Below, in pieces: positions 11,659 through 24,520 of a DNA stretch of 64,000 nt. How positions within the stretch are numbered: the stretch's first letter is position 1; each line of letters begins with the position of its first letter. The stretch is taken from assembly GCF_008831285.2 (NCBI RefSeq), contig NC_045148.1:8191001-8255000 (forward strand). The letters are read 5' to 3'. The notes below the pieces were generated by a model. It made no database searches. It saw only the letters and a program-made list of their open reading frames with translations, and was not told the origin of the DNA. Origin of the DNA: Nymphaea colorata (lineage: Eukaryota > Streptophyta > Magnoliopsida > Nymphaeales > Nymphaeaceae). The position numbers and the translations under genes were made by a program.

Positions 11659-12354
11659 AGACACTATATTTGTCGAGTTCAAACAAATCAAGATTATGTA
11701 ACTCGAACTCTCATTTATAACTCAAGTTACAACTGAAGCTGCTTGAGCTCAACTTGTTTATTAAACTAGTTAGATTATATAAACAAATTTTGAATTGAGT
11801 CTAAGTTGGCTTGACTCATTATATATCCGTTGGGCTATGGCTCCTGCCAGCCCTTAAGACTTGCAACTAGGGTGAACCAAGCAGGTTATCTGTCCCTACC
11901 TTGTAGCTTGTGGTTATTTGTTTCTTTTTGTTTTGTACTAGTGCTTTTTTTCCTCTCTTCTTTGGACACGGTGATGAGTGTTTATTGAGGAGCATTTGTG
12001 ACAGAGAGATGACGGATAACTTGACATGGCCTACGTGCAACTTTTTAATGAGTTGCCAAGACAAGTCAATGTTGCTTGTATGGTTGTTGAATGATTAAAA
12101 TTTAAAATATATGTTGTTATAAGGACTATGAGTCAAATGACCCAACCCACTTCACACCACCAGGCTCGAGCTCCTAGTTTGGTCGATTCCAATGTGCCAG
12201 TTTTGGTTCCACACTTAACAACTTTTTTTAAAAAAATTATTGAAGATTTTTCAAAATATATAAGACTAAACTTTCCAAATGAGGAATTACCCATTAAAGC
12301 ACGCACATTTGTGCGTGTGGGACCCCAAGTCAGTATTGAACCTTACTCGAATAC

Positions 12355-12554
12355 CATTGTAACAACCCGACCTACTCTCCCATCCAAGCCCTTGATTTGA
12401 TGGATCCCAATCAATCTCCTAACAACTTAAGTTCCGAACCAAAAAATATTATAAATTAAGACAACCAATTACTTTAACATCTTTTATAAGTTTTTGAAAA
12501 TATTTTACAATCTTTAATAAAGGATGAGGTTTCTTAAAGTAGGGTGTTACAATG
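12355..12554. repeat. Inverted-repeat-bounded 200-bp element
   Basis: The left end CATTGTAACAACCCGACCTAC-type sequence is mirrored at the right end, whose reverse complement reads CATTGTAACACCCTAC. Termini of the form TGTAACA...TGTTACA occur both in solo LTRs and in some MITEs. No target-site duplication was seen, so the class is undecided. Confidence 0.4.
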
Positions 12555-14200
12555 AATCGTTACTAAAACTACTATAAATTCTTGTTGAAACCAATTCACC
12601 GTATGACAACGTCTCGCATTTGCCTGGCATGAATATTCCATGGCAAACACTTTGTCCAAAAAAATTCTTTTAAAAACAAACAAATCTCATGTTTTTGTTA
12701 CAATTACAAATAAAACAAGGGATTTGATGGTGTTAAATGTACCAAATATTCTCATGGTTAATTGAAAAGGCCCAAGAGCACTGCTCCTTCAAATTTGCAC
12801 TTTTTATTACTTAGTTTTGTGCTTCTAACAATTTTGAAATATTAAATATTTCTCCATTTTTTATTGTTGTGCTTCCTTTTCTTAAAAAGTTACAATTGGA
12901 TTGAAATGACAACTAAGGGGATTGTATTTTCCAATTAGTCGTAAGTCCGTAATAAATTCGAAAAGGACTAAGTTGACACCAACGGTAACTTAAGTTGACA
13001 CCAACGGTAACTTAGTGTTCAAAGTTTCTTTCCTTTGGGGGAAGTTGACACCGCTATGCTTACTGTAAACCACAACGACAACGACCACAAGATTTTCTCA
13101 AAGATCCAGCAGCAAGGGCAGCGTGCAATGTCACTTTTTTGAGTCAAAATATCGGACTGTATTTTGAACAAAAATTGAAGAAGAATTTTTTATTGCGATT
13201 TTGAAGAAAAGAAAATTAAAATAGGTTTTGTGATGGAGCTGCCGATTTAGTGAATTGGTTTAATTGATTGTCTCAGTTGAATCGATTGAAAACCAACCAA
13301 ATATTTAAAAACAGTTAACCTTCAAAGACTTTAGAAAATGCATAAAAAACAAAAGTAAATCTTAAGATAGAAAAACAATTAAAAGTTAACATGTTGGCGC
13401 TAAAGAAGATTTACATGTTCACAAATTTAAAAATTTTAATATAGACCCTTTAAATTTTTGAGAAATAAAAGATGGTTGCCTATTTATTTTTTTTCCTTAT
13501 TTTAGAAAAACCAAGAGTACAAATGAACTCCCTTTTAAACTTCCAAAATTGAAGTGGTTAAAGAGTTTGATACGCACGTATGTCTTTGACATTTGATGCT
13601 GAAGGCATATATAACTGGTCATTTTTACTGAAAAAGTTTGGTTGTCAGTTTGATTTTTATAAGCATTACTTTTCTGAATCATAAACGATACTCGATCTTT
13701 AATTGAAATTGATGAGTATCTCACTCTTCATTCAAATCTCCAAATAACGGCTAACTCTATAAACACAAAGCAGCCGCCAACTCTAGAAGAAACATGAAAG
13801 AGCTTTTGCCCCTGATGAATGTCCATATTCACCTGAAAAAGAATGGAAAGCGCTTTGCTAACTCCCCTGATGCTTGTCCAATCTTTATATTAATGCAGTA
13901 CTTTATATATCCACGAAGAATATTTTTGTCCAAAAGAAGCAAATGAGATAACGCCGGACATAATCAAGGACGCGAAAATTGCGACGGTGATTTGCTGAGA
14001 GCTTGACTTGGCGGGCGCACTGCGTGCCGTTGGCGGCCAATGTTTTCCGGCGAAATTGCCAACCAAAATAAAGCCACAAGAAAAGAAAAAGGCTAAGAAC
14101 CAGAGGACCTGAGCTTCGAAGTCAACACCAATAAGCGGGACCCACTTCGCAGACTGGGGGAAAAGGAAAAGAAAAAAAATCCTCAATAAATCATCGGAAA
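12555..14200. other. Intergenic region upstream of the VAP-like gene
   Basis: AT-rich sequence without a recognisable gene. It contains a 23-bp direct repeat of 'aagttgacaccaacggtaact' near 12970-13016. From about 13900 the composition turns GC-richer towards the promoter and 5' untranslated region of the gene at 14388. An antisense frame at 13890-14204 is open for 104 codons but shows no family match. Confidence 0.45.
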
Positions 14201-14387
14201 GCACGCGAAATTGGAAGCCCTCGGTCTCTCTCGCTCTCCCGGCGGATAGATTTTCTGTTCATCCTCTTTTCGAGGTACAGAGATAAGTCGGAAGGCCGAT
14301 CGCCGGAGGAGGTTTGGTTATCTTGCGGGGAAACCGCTTGTGGATGGGCTGAAGCCTGTCCGGGAGAGCAGCGTTGCTTTTCTCGTT

Positions 14388-15868
14388 ATGGCTATCGTCG
14401 ATCAGAAGGCTCCGACGGAAGGGAAGGGGTGGAAAATCTGCCGCATGCCGTTCTGGCAATCGGCCGCGGCATCGTCCTCCTCCTCGTCTGCTTCTTCTCA
14501 GACCGCTCTGCATCACCAGAACGGCGTCCAGGGCAGTGAGGGTTCGAACCCGCAGGGGGCGCACTCCTCCATGTCGTCCGTAGCTCGGTCGATCTTACCG
14601 ACTCGTCGCCGTCTCCGCTTTGATCCGGCAAGCAAACTTTACTTTCCATGTGAGATCGGGACTCCCTTTCCCTTGTTTGCTTTGATTTGTTGCATTTCCC
14701 GGGTGGCTTTGCTTCTGAGAGGTCTCTGACGGGTTTTCGGGTTTCTTTGGTGAAGACGAACCGGGGAAGCAGGTGAAGAGCGCGGTGAAGATTAAGAACA
14801 CGAGTAAATCTCATGTAGCGTTTAAGGTGCGTTTAGTCGAATTCGATTTTCCCAATTGGGTACCTGATCTGTATTGACTGATGTCAATTAGCGCTTCTTA
14901 CCTTGGAAATGTGGTGTTTTTTTTCTTTTTTGGGGGTGCTCGATCGGTTTAGTTCCAAACTACGGCGCCGAAGAGTTGCTTCATGCGTCCTCCTGGCGGC
15001 ATACTTGCTCCTGGCGAGAGCATCATAGCCACGGGTAAGATCTCTATCGATCGTTTCTCCCCATTTTCCCTTCAACATTTAGTGCATTCTGAGGAATTTA
15101 TCATCTGAGAACATGTTTGGAATGGTTAGTATTCAAGTTCGTCGAGCATCCGGAAAATAACGAGAAAGTGGTCGATCAGAAGACTAAGGTCAAGTTCAAA
15201 ATCATGAGTTTGAAGGTGAAAGAAGGGACGGAGTACGTGCCCGAGATGGTGAGTCTTTTTGAGTTGCTGAACATTTGATTGGTTCGTTTAGTGGTATCCT
15301 GCTTCTCTATTTGGTAGCTCAATCTTTTTACTTGTGTAGATTTGCTCTTCCATTGTTCTTATATTCCTTCGTAAGTGTTGAGAGCATGGTTGACTGAATG
15401 ATTCTTCTCTGTCTCGGTTTAGTTTGATGAACAGAAGGATCAGGTTTCCGTGGAGCAGATCCTTCGAGTCGTTTTCTTGGATCCTGAGCGTAATTCTCCT
15501 GTAAGTCGATCTAAGCTTTCATTCCTGTTTCATTTTTTCATTTCGTTTCCAGCAATGGTGAATGACAGGCTTAATTTTCCTGTTACCATCCAGCAATTAG
15601 AAAAGCTAAACCGCCAGCTAGAAGAGGCAGACGCAGAACTTGAGGCACGGAAGAAGCCTCCAGAGGATTCCGGCCCAAAACTTGTCGGGGAAGGCCTTGT
15701 CATCGATGAATGGGTAATGAACCATCGCAATTAGAAGATTTCATGTGCTTATGACATTGATTTTCTGGCATATTCCTAATTTTTTCTGTTTGACGTTTTC
15801 ATTTATAGAAAGAACGACGAGAAAGATATCTAGCACGGCAGCAGGGGGAAGTTGCTGATTCTGTGTAA
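14388..15868 (+). CDS. MAMI: VAP/MSP-domain protein, MAMI-like, seven exons
   Basis: Exons by GT-AG rules: 14388-14649, 14756-14826, 14953-15034, 15130-15248, 15423-15500, 15594-15713, 15809-15868; 792 nt and 263 residues with all phases consistent. Residues 1-62 are a Ser-rich leader containing GWKICRMPFWQS. About 63-75 is SSVARSILPTRRRL. The MSP (VAP) domain spans about 76-195 with FQTTAPKSCFMRPPGG and VVFLDP. The tail is an acidic/charged helix ending EWKERRERYLARQQG. VAP proteins bind FFAT-type motifs and sit at ER contact sites. The Pro of TTAP (residue 117) is the position equivalent to human VAPB P56. No C-terminal membrane helix is seen, unlike classic VAP27, but as I remember the Arabidopsis MAMI group (At5g54110 and relatives). 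The start at MAIVDQK matches that group; an ATG 16 codons upstream is also in frame. The paralogue within the MAMI group is uncertain. Confidence 0.88.
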
Positions 15869-16332
15869 AGTTCTCTTTTTTATATCATTGTGAGTTTTCA
15901 AGATTTGTGGTGATTTTTGCCAATACGTTCGGTTGGGTATGTACTATCTGTATCTGTTCCTGACAAACATGAAAGTAGTTCAAGCAAAATGGCACTTTAA
16001 TATGCCTTAAAAGTTTAATGCAAGATGAACCCGAGCACGTGTGTGATATTGTTTTAGTCCTGCTCTCTGCTTGTAGATAACAGGATTTTACACAATAGAA
16101 ATAAAACCGTTTTGGCTTCTTAATGGGACATATCGTTACATTCTGTCACAAAAGGTTGTGTCTTTCTTTTGTCCGTTCCTTTGTTTGAATGCATCATTTT
16201 AGTTCGGTTTCATTGTCATTCTGTCCGCTAAGATGAAGCCTGCATGCTTGAACTAATGTTGTAGTGCAAAATTCTGGTTACTTTTGGCCCTCCAAGATGG
16301 TCCGTTTCATCCACCTGTTTGCTTCACGTCAG
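15869..16332. other. 3' flank of the VAP-like gene
   Basis: Likely includes the 3' untranslated region, as it is T-rich and follows the stop directly. No further gene or exon is recognised before the tandem duplication. Confidence 0.4.
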
Positions 16333-16886
16333 AGGCTTGATTGAATACGTTAGGCTTCTACCCTTGAAGAATTGGTGTATCTGCACATTGGCATATCTAG
16401 ACTGGGGCGGTGACGGACAGTGACCTGAATGTCTAAGGAGTTTTAGTAGTTTGTAGGAAATGAAGTTCTAGTTTTTACTTCATTAAGATCTTAACTGCAA
16501 ATGCACTCTATTAGACTTCAGTTATTTGCACATGAATAGCTGTGGACTTACTTCCAAGATCGTCAAAACGGTTAAACCATTTCATTTTATTTTTAATCCA
16601 GCATTCTCTAGGCTTGATTGAATACGTTAGGCTTCTACCCTTGAAGAATTGGTGTATCTGCACATTGGCATATCTAGACTGGGGCGGTGACGGACAGTGA
16701 CCTGAATGTCTAAGGAGTTTTAGTAGTTTGTAGGAAATGAAGTTCTAGTTTTTACTTCATTAAGATCTTAACTGCAAATGCACTCTATTAGACTTCAGTT
16801 ATTTGCACATGAATAGCTGTGGACTTACTTCCAAGATCGTCAAAACGGTTAAACCATTTCATTTTATTTTTAATCCAGCATTCTCT
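16333..16886. repeat. Perfect 277-bp tandem duplication
   Basis: Two adjacent copies (16333-16609 and 16610-16886) read the same throughout by eye. They are followed by the start of a third (aggctt at 16887), which suggests slippage or unequal exchange at a short microhomology. Identity implies a very recent event or an assembly duplication. Confidence 0.9.
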
Positions 16887-18850
16887 AGGCTTTATATGGT
16901 AATGAAAGTAAAATTGTTTATGTTAAGTGGGGGTGGTAGATGTTGTTCATCATAGTCAATGTGGTAAGGCATTACGACATCTATTGGGGTTGATGTAAAT
17001 AAATGCTTAAAGTTTTTCTGAAATTTCCGGGCGACATCATCCATCTTATGAGAAATTAGATGCATCTGTTTTTGGTTTATGTAGCCCACAATGTTGTGCT
17101 AGCTAATTTTCGTAGGGAACAGGAGATTGCTAGTATCTGAGACAGATGGGTTTTATGGATGTAGAGGGAACGACTTTTGAAGCTTGTTTTTATGATGGAA
17201 ATAGCACCTCTTCCAGTCATACAAGTCTTCAAGAACTCCCATGATAGACGATTAGAAAGCAATCACTGCTAGATATCGTTATGTTTTGCTGCTTAGGTCA
17301 AGCTTTGGATGAGCTTCCATTGTATCGGGTTTTTTATGTTCTGGCCTTCCTGCTTTTGACAGAAAAGATGATTCCAAAGCACTGTTTCATTAGGCCAGCA
17401 AGTGTAAGTTTTATCTGGCGAACATGGCTCTTGTAAAATTCTAGTTTCGTCACTCAGGTTTGCGGTACAAGTACAAGACAAATGCTTGGTCTTCAAAAAA
17501 CTCCACTGGGGAAGTTGAGGCTTAATGTTGGTTTGGCCCACTAGGTATATCTTTCATCACCATGGTTGAGGTTTTGGTGAAAAAGAAAGGAGTGGGTGGC
17601 ATGCAGTCTTCTAATCTGTCTTTTCAAATAGGTCCATGATTAACTAACCAAGACTTTTCTTTTTTAAACACCATACTCGTTGATTCTAAATTTTTTAGTT
17701 TATGGTCGCATGTCAGTTGCATGGTAGATATAATGACAGACTTGGTGTGAACATTTTAAGTCAAACCCTTGACATTATACCAACAAATCAATAGCTATTT
17801 GATTGGAAGCAGGTTGGAGGATTGAGTCAGAACAACGAATCACTGCTAATTAGATGTGGTTAGATTGGTCCTCCTGTTCTCCTTGGAGGAAAATGCTGAG
17901 ATTGTTTGGAGAGGTTCACTCTGGTGTGGTGGTACTTTGTGTTCACTCATATTCCCGATGCTCTCGTGTTCAGAAAAACGAAATGACAATAGGCTCTTCT
18001 AGCCTGGCCAACGTTGTGTCTAGATTGATGATTCTCTTCCGGATCTAAAAAAGTGTTCAGGGTTGGGCTGAATCCATCTCCATCTCTGAGCATTCTGAAG
18101 AGGTGGACTGAGATCGTGATCAACTAACAGAAATTGAGAATATCCCTTTCTTATTGGCAAGTCTAGGTTTGGTGGATTTTTACCGGCTCATGTGAAGCAA
18201 TAAACTGCAAGTATTAAATTCGTTGACCTACTCCTTTATTTTACAGTGTTTGTTTCATCCTTTTTGTGTCATAGTGTCATGTATCCCATTCCTATGCTGA
18301 TCAAGTACTTGACACGCTCTCTCTCTTATTGGTACGCCTGTTGTCCAATATTTTGCTTCTAATTCTAATTGGCCTTCATATGTCCAAAGTTCCCGATCGT
18401 TCCATGGTTGAATTAATTTCCGAAGAACTCTGAATGGGAACCTGCTCCTACCACGGTCTAAATGTTGTCGGTTTTCAGTACCTTCGTGGGGATGCATCTT
18501 CTGTTGTGCTCAAATAAGTAACTTTGAGCTCCAACGGGCACATAAGAAAGGAAGAGCTCCTCAGTTCTGGAATGCCTCTAAAATCCCTTCTCCTATGAAG
18601 GTTGTTTTACTGCTAACTGTTACAGTGGATTTGGGTGCTTATTTCTTTGAAAGATTCAATCCAAACACAGCTTCTACCACCAAAAAAACTTTTTCGTAGA
18701 CAAGTCGAAACAAGTCCATCATCTACATGAGAACAAGTCGAGACAAGTCCATCATCCAGATGAGAAAATACCGAACCAGTTAAAAGAGCAAAACTTACTG
18801 ACTCTTTCAAAACTCTTTGGTTCACTTATCTCGTGCTACCCAATGAAACC
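16887..18850. other. Possible decayed non-LTR retroelement
   Basis: Fragments look like broken coding sequence. On the plus strand, about 18555-18625 can be read as PQFWNASKIPSPMKVVL, reminiscent of the C-terminal zinc-binding (zf-RVT) part of plant LINE ORF2. On the minus strand, about 16985-17050 reads MDDVARKFQKNFKHLF, like the stretch preceding the reverse transcriptase. The two clues disagree in strand and frames are full of stops, so this is only a suspicion. Confidence 0.25.
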
Positions 18851-19660
18851 GTGGAGATTTACATGGTTTCGCTTCACTTGACACTCTTGAATGATCAAAA
18901 TTCAAAGAGAATGGAACGAACTTCAAAATGACAGTTGCATGAAAATGAGAACGCTGAGTAAAAGCAGGGGCCTCTCTGCAACCACCCCCTGAACTGCCGG
19001 CAATTGAGTTTCAGTCACAATGGTGGCATATCTTTTGAGCAAATTTGGCAGAATGAATCTGGCTTCTGCAGCTAAATTCTTTTTTTTTTCTCTTCTTCCT
19101 TTCGAGACAGAGTTGACGGGTTTAGTTCCACCCATGGACATGTAGTTATGTACTCGTAGCAGCTGAGGTTCATCCTTAGGTACATGAACTGCCTGCATCA
19201 GTACTCGTGTTACTCGTTGCCAACGTCAGTTGCAGATGCACATCCTGCCCTGATGGGTTCTTTTGAGACACTTCATAGAGAACAACCTCATCCTCCTGCA
19301 TTAAGAATGGTGTATCAGGTGCTTATGAATAGAAAGCCACACCAGGCAAGGTTTTAGATGACCAAAAACCTTGAAAGAACTCTTAACTCTTCATTTCTGT
19401 GTATCTTTTTCTATTTCTAACTTGATTACACAATTTAGCAAGAAGTGAAGAAAACTCTTGTTCGTCCAGAAGGTTTCTGAAATGGGAAACTCCAACATGA
19501 ACTGATGCTCGATTCTTGTAGTAAATAAGCTGCCGGCCGTAAACATCTTTACATCTGTATCTTATGGATTAAAAATCTGCATCGATCCATGGCGCCCACC
19601 ACAGTAGCTGTATTAAATCTGCACCTATTTTGCTTTTTAGCTTACCTTATCCTGGCGGAA
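18851..19660. other. Intergenic, no gene seen
   Basis: Mixed-composition sequence. The longest frame, 91 codons antisense at 18923-19198, has no recognisable domain. Confidence 0.35.
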
Positions 19661-19662
19661 GC

Positions 19663-19904
19663 CTAGTTGGATATCTGGGAGGCGTACTCGTACATCACCC
19701 AGTCGGTCTCCGTTGATCCGTCGGCGTTCCGGCGTAAGAAGCTCATTTCCTGCTTGGAGCCTATCTTGGTGCCATCCTAGCCGTGGGCAATGGGCGTTGC
19801 CTTTGATGACATCCAAAAACCACCTGGAAAATCACGTATCGCCCCTCTGCGATACTTCTTGGTTGTCTTCAACAAGAAGAACATGGCATCTTTAAACTTG
19901 CACT
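19663..19904 (-). pseudogene. NAC-domain gene relic
   Basis: Read on the minus strand, one frame gives a stretch with AMFFLLKTTKKYRRG and PGGFWMSSKATPI, then an in-frame TAG (19777-19779). It continues in the same frame with GTKIGSKQEMSF and TETDWVMYEYAS before a second stop at 19663-19665. The order matches NAC subdomains C and D: WYFF..RDRKY..G, then GYWKATG..KPI, then GTKK.LVF, then TDWVMHEY. A splice-acceptor-like AG lies at the right edge (about 19905). N-terminal subdomains A and B were not found nearby. The internal stop and missing N-terminus argue for a dead fragment. A divergent family with a similar fold cannot be excluded. Confidence 0.5.
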
Positions 19905-19998
19905 GTGCTGCCGATCGGCGAAGGGAGACTTTTAAAGAGAGACAGGGAGCAGAGCAAATTATACTCATATATACATGTTTATTGTAGCTCATCATCAA

Positions 19999-22900
19999 GC
20001 CTACCCAAGAAATATATGAACATAAAAGTTAGGGCACATGACGCCTAGAGTTGTATAACATGTCTTATGCTGTATTTAGTAAAAGACATGCCAGGGTTAT
20101 AATTTTTAACACTTACTTTTGCCCTTTAAACGTGGATTCAATGCCTAAGATTGCGTGAAATCATGGTAGTGAAAAACTCGATTCTTATCCAGTAAGCTAA
20201 TTTGACCTGGGATTTGCAAGTTTATATTAGGTGAAAATAATCGTCTATTATGCTTTTCATTAGGGGCTAACCAATAGTAGTTAGGACTAACGCATGCATT
20301 TCACACACACTCGCACACGTACGCATGCATATAGCCTTCAGATTACACCTCCCAGGCGTGTAGCTCATTTTTTGAGTTTTTTCTCATGAGTTTAACAAGA
20401 TAGATGGATACGGAGATATGTATTCAAATATAAAAAATAAAAAACCAAATAAAATGTAATGCCTAGATGGAACTTTTAGTGACTGAAAAATATCTAACCC
20501 CATCAATTTAAAACCTTATAAAAACCACTTTATACAAGTAACGATGTTTTTTTGAACTCCACAAATTTAGACATGCTGCAATTGTTTATAAAGCTGAATT
20601 TGTGAAAAAACCGCCGCGTTAATGCAGAAAAAGAGAGGAGAGAGATAAGAGTGGGAAACATATGGAGAAAGAGATACTTTGAAAGAAAAATTCGAGTGAC
20701 AGGAAATTGTTAATTAACGAATTCTTTCTAAAGGGATTCATAACTATTATATTAATATGTCCAAGGTCCAATATTGAAATCATTGAGGTTTCCCCTGACT
20801 TTATCCGTGTCAAAAAAGAATTCGATTCATAGAAAACACTTCTTTTTATACTATTTCAGGAACACAAGGACTCGATCGTATGGATACTTGTATCTTTTTC
20901 TCTTATTTCCCTGTCCCCATTGATGCTCACGATCGATTCATTATAAATGCTCAAAATGTATCTAAACAAGTTCAGGAAAGAAGGATGGTATCAACACTAT
21001 CCTCCACAGTGAACTAAATCTCAAACCCAGGTCGATTTCAAGAAAAAATACGGCAACTAAACCAATTTAGACCACTTTTTCAACTTCCTCCGGGAAGAGT
21101 AGAACACCGCAAATCAGATTCTTAGAGAATATCCTTCAGGAAACTCAACTAGCATTTTTTATCCCTTTTACTCTGCGGAAGCAGGGTAGAATTTTGTGTG
21201 CTCAATCGTAAGCTAATTAAACATGAAAAAGACGTTCAAGCATTCAGGGAGGAAGACAAAGAATTAAATACGTGACCATTCTAATTTTATGTTTCATCTG
21301 CAAGTAATCTGAAATCAATCCCGACTCTCAGAAAACTTAAACCTCAAAATCTGCATCCTTTACAGGTTGCGAGAAAGAAACTTCAGTTATTTCTCAGTTA
21401 AATGATCAAAGAACTCAAACTACATTCCGATCTGATGCAGGAGCAGAGCATGAAAAGAAAATTTCAGTCGCAATTTGGTTTATTTATTAGTTTATTTTAT
21501 TTGGATCAATTATTGTATTGTTATGTTTTATTTATTGCTGTTTCATTTGAATCCAGAACCAGAGATCCGTTTTTACTCCATTAAAGGGCGTTTAATCCCT
21601 TTTGAGCGAATGATAAAACCATAATCGTTATTTTGCATTCTCTTCCTATTTTCCGTTCTCTTTTGCGTCTCTTCCGATTATCTTTAGATTAGTTAGATGC
21701 TGATCGTGGATTAGAGGGGAGAATCCTCTTTTCCACTGCATCACGATCGAACACCAAGACCGGAATAAATATACCAAGAAATGTATGATTCAATCGCGAA
21801 GCTGTCTGAGGTATACGACGGAGATAGGCTGTTGGTGGTAAAGATTGATTGTGGGGAGAATACTAGTGGTAGAGTTTTATGATGTGTCGATCAGTGGGGT
21901 CGAACTTGTAACGAATTGATGTCAATATAACTCGACCTCTTTCTTGTCCATCGTCTTGATATCTCAGGAAGAAGATTATTGCACTTTCTTGGTAAGAAGA
22001 AACCACTAATTCACACAAAGGGTGAAGGGCGAGAGGAGTGATGAAGGACAGAGACAGAGTGTGTAGTTGCGGCGGAGGGAGATAACTCTAAAAGGTATAA
22101 GGCATGTGAACAAAAAATAGGAACTGTGGCCTGCGATTAAGTTCTTTTGCTTTATATAACAGTACATCGAAGTTTTTGTTCTGTCAAACAAAAACACATT
22201 TTTCGGTTTGGTTTTAGGTTATTTTGAAATCAAAATGACTTAATGAGCCAAAATGATTGGAATACCCGCAATTCAGGTTTGCTAGTTTCTCTATGATGAT
22301 CATCACCATTGAGGCTGCTACATTCTTGTTTCTTCAAGAGCTCCCATCTTCTGGTATTTATTTTAGAAGAAGACTGGTCGCTTGTTCACTCCCATGAAAA
22401 CCTGAAGTATTTTCTATTTCAGTAGATTGCCCACAAAATTAAGAGGTGCTTTGGCCACCTTCTTCACCGCAGAATTAGGGAAAACCTTTCTTGGACCTTC
22501 TTGATCCACAATGAATGTTCTTACACACATTTTTATTTTCTCTTTAGTATTGCCGAAATCTTAAGAGTTCGTGAGAAAAATTCATAAGCAAAAATGAGTA
22601 TCTCTACTAATGTGGTTCATTCCTGGGAATTTTACGGTAGAAATGTTGTATGACATCCTTCATGTGATAATGAGTTGGCCTAAGTTCAGTTCTCATCAAC
22701 ATGTTTTTGTGATCCTAAGATTGAACCAACTGGTCACAAAATTCTCTCTCCATCTCTCTGTTCTTGGTGTAATCTTTCAATTGTATAAATCAATCATACA
22801 ACATTTCTGATTATGCTTTTCACATGGCCTTACAAGATATCTAGCAAAACGCTCCCTTATAATAAGCTGTGAGAATTTCAATGGGAGGTGACAGAGATTT
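19999..22900. other. Intergenic, no gene recognised
   Basis: AT-rich DNA with no frame longer than about 70 codons. I see no transposon with clear termini. Confidence 0.4.
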
Positions 22901-22927
22901 ATGGGAATTAAATAGAAAAAAATGAAA

Positions 22928-23095
22928 CTAGATTGTGAACTCTGACTCATCCCACTGAAGTACAGCAGAACCTATATCCTGCTCCCTTTTCAGCTTGTCC
23001 TTGAGGAACCAATCACATATTCTTCCTGCATTGAGCTCTTCTATGCTTGTCCCCTCTTGCTCCGCGATCACTCTTAGCAAGTTCAGAGAAGATAT
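22928..23095 (-). CDS. Candidate terminal exon of an unidentified gene
   Basis: On the minus strand a T-rich tract ending in CTCAG is followed directly by 55 codons and a stop: ISSLNLLRVIAEQEG, then IEELNAGRICDWFLKDKLK, then VLQWDESEF. The amphipathic, charged composition and good acceptor look like real coding sequence, perhaps a winged-helix-like C-terminus. I cannot name the family. No convincing upstream exon was found between 23100 and 24000, so this may be a transposed gene fragment. Confidence 0.3.
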   Translation of the reverse strand: MSSLNLLRVIAEQEGTSIEELNAGRICDWFLKDKLKREQDIGSAVLQWDESEFTI

Positions 23096-23099
23096 CTGA

Positions 23100-24270
23100 G
23101 ATAAAAAAGAAGAGAAAATATACATTATCTGAAGAAAAGAAAATCAATTTATCAGTACCATATTATAATGGTCACATGGACTCTGCTGTTGCCTTGGTGG
23201 ATCTTCTTAAAGTCTTTAAGCTGAAGGATTTCTAGAACACTATAACTACTGTAATTTGTATGTCATTTACAATTAGACCAAGGTAATAGAAAGACACTTT
23301 GGTGGGTGAGAATAATTTGAGTTCCTCCACAGATGAAACATATGGAAGACTGCAAGAACCGTATGACAGATACCACATGAAGGGCACAATAATATGTATT
23401 CCTCTTTCAAGAACTAACACCATGATCGAGACTTGTTCAATAACCAAGTCCATGGTCGAGACTTCTCATGAAAAGAATGTTGCTGGCTCTAATAGCCGTT
23501 AAATTAAGTTTTCATGAATGAACTGAAACCTAGCAACTGTAAATGAAAATAATGTCAATCTGCAGAGAGGAATAAACTCTGTTTCAAGCGCAGAGACAAT
23601 GTGTAATGAAAGAGAGAGATACTGTCAATCTGCAGAGGAACCGTTCGTGCGTGCTCAATCCAGACATCTCAACCAGTCCAGCCTCCTCCAAACTCAGGAA
23701 GCTCCTCTTCTCTCCCTTGCTTTCTGCATTCACAACAAGTCTCGTTCTCCGCTTTCTCGATCTACTCGTGGCAGCCACTAAAAAGAAACAAAGGCAAAGA
23801 AACAAGTCTCAACTCACCCACCAATTGCATACATTGCTACGGCTGTGTAATGAAAGAGAAAATAAAAAAGATTCAGTCGCAGCATCAGTACCATGACTGA
23901 AGCAGCATTTTTTTGATCTACCCTGTTTCTGAAATCCATGAGAGAGGTGTACTGCTTTGTCAAGTTGCAGTGAAGTCATTGTATTCTGTTCTGTTTCTCA
24001 GAATTCTTCAGTTTGAAACAAGAGAGCAAGAAGAGGAGGGAGGGAAGATGAAGTGGGAAGGCTTATCATCAGCCGGCCGGTGCTTAGCCTATTGTTGGTG
24101 GAGAATGTCTGCACGTGTTTTGCGACACAAGCGATTATCTGTGTGTGTGTGTAAACGTGGGCTCATCGGTGGGATCGTTGTATATGCATCTGGATTCGTT
24201 TCACGATCCAAATCTTCAAGCTTGATGAATTTAGGAACCCAATTTCAGGTTCAAGGGAGCTCACATTTTC
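23100..24270. other. Intergenic, no gene recognised
   Basis: Several short frames on both strands at 23299-23896 and 23913-24287. The 124-codon frame at 23913 starts in a region without promoter features and has no domain I know. Confidence 0.3.
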
Positions 24271-24276
24271 AATTGA

Positions 24277-24520
24277 CGGTCGTTTGATAGCTTCAAATCT
24301 GAGATTAAACTTAATTTGAGATTATTGGAAATCTCAAATCCATAGATTTTAGGTGAAACCTCCTCCCATCCGACCTCAAATCTGAGGTTTTGATCATAAT
24401 CTGAGGATTTCACAACCTCACTAGTTTCACATATAGTGTTTGTTTACATTTGTGGGTCCTACATAAAAGGGATATTAGATCAACCTCAGATTTTAAATCC
24501 GAACCTACCAAACACACTCT
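24277..24520. mobile_element. Possible MITE
   Basis: The left end (cggtcgtttgatag) is roughly inverted at the right (ctaccaaacacactct). The interior is built of short inverted repeats of 'aaatctgaggtt'. Termini with GTTTG/CAAAC are common in Tourist-like elements. The target duplication is unclear. Confidence 0.35.

Noticed and set aside
13890-14204. Antisense 104-codon hydrophobic frame upstream of the VAP-like gene.
   Set aside because: No family similarity, and it lies in promoter or 5' leader sequence. A bidirectional promoter is possible but unsupported.
14392-14814. Antisense 140-codon frame over exon 1 of the VAP-like gene.
   Set aside because: Shadow of GC-rich coding sequence on the other strand; no domain.
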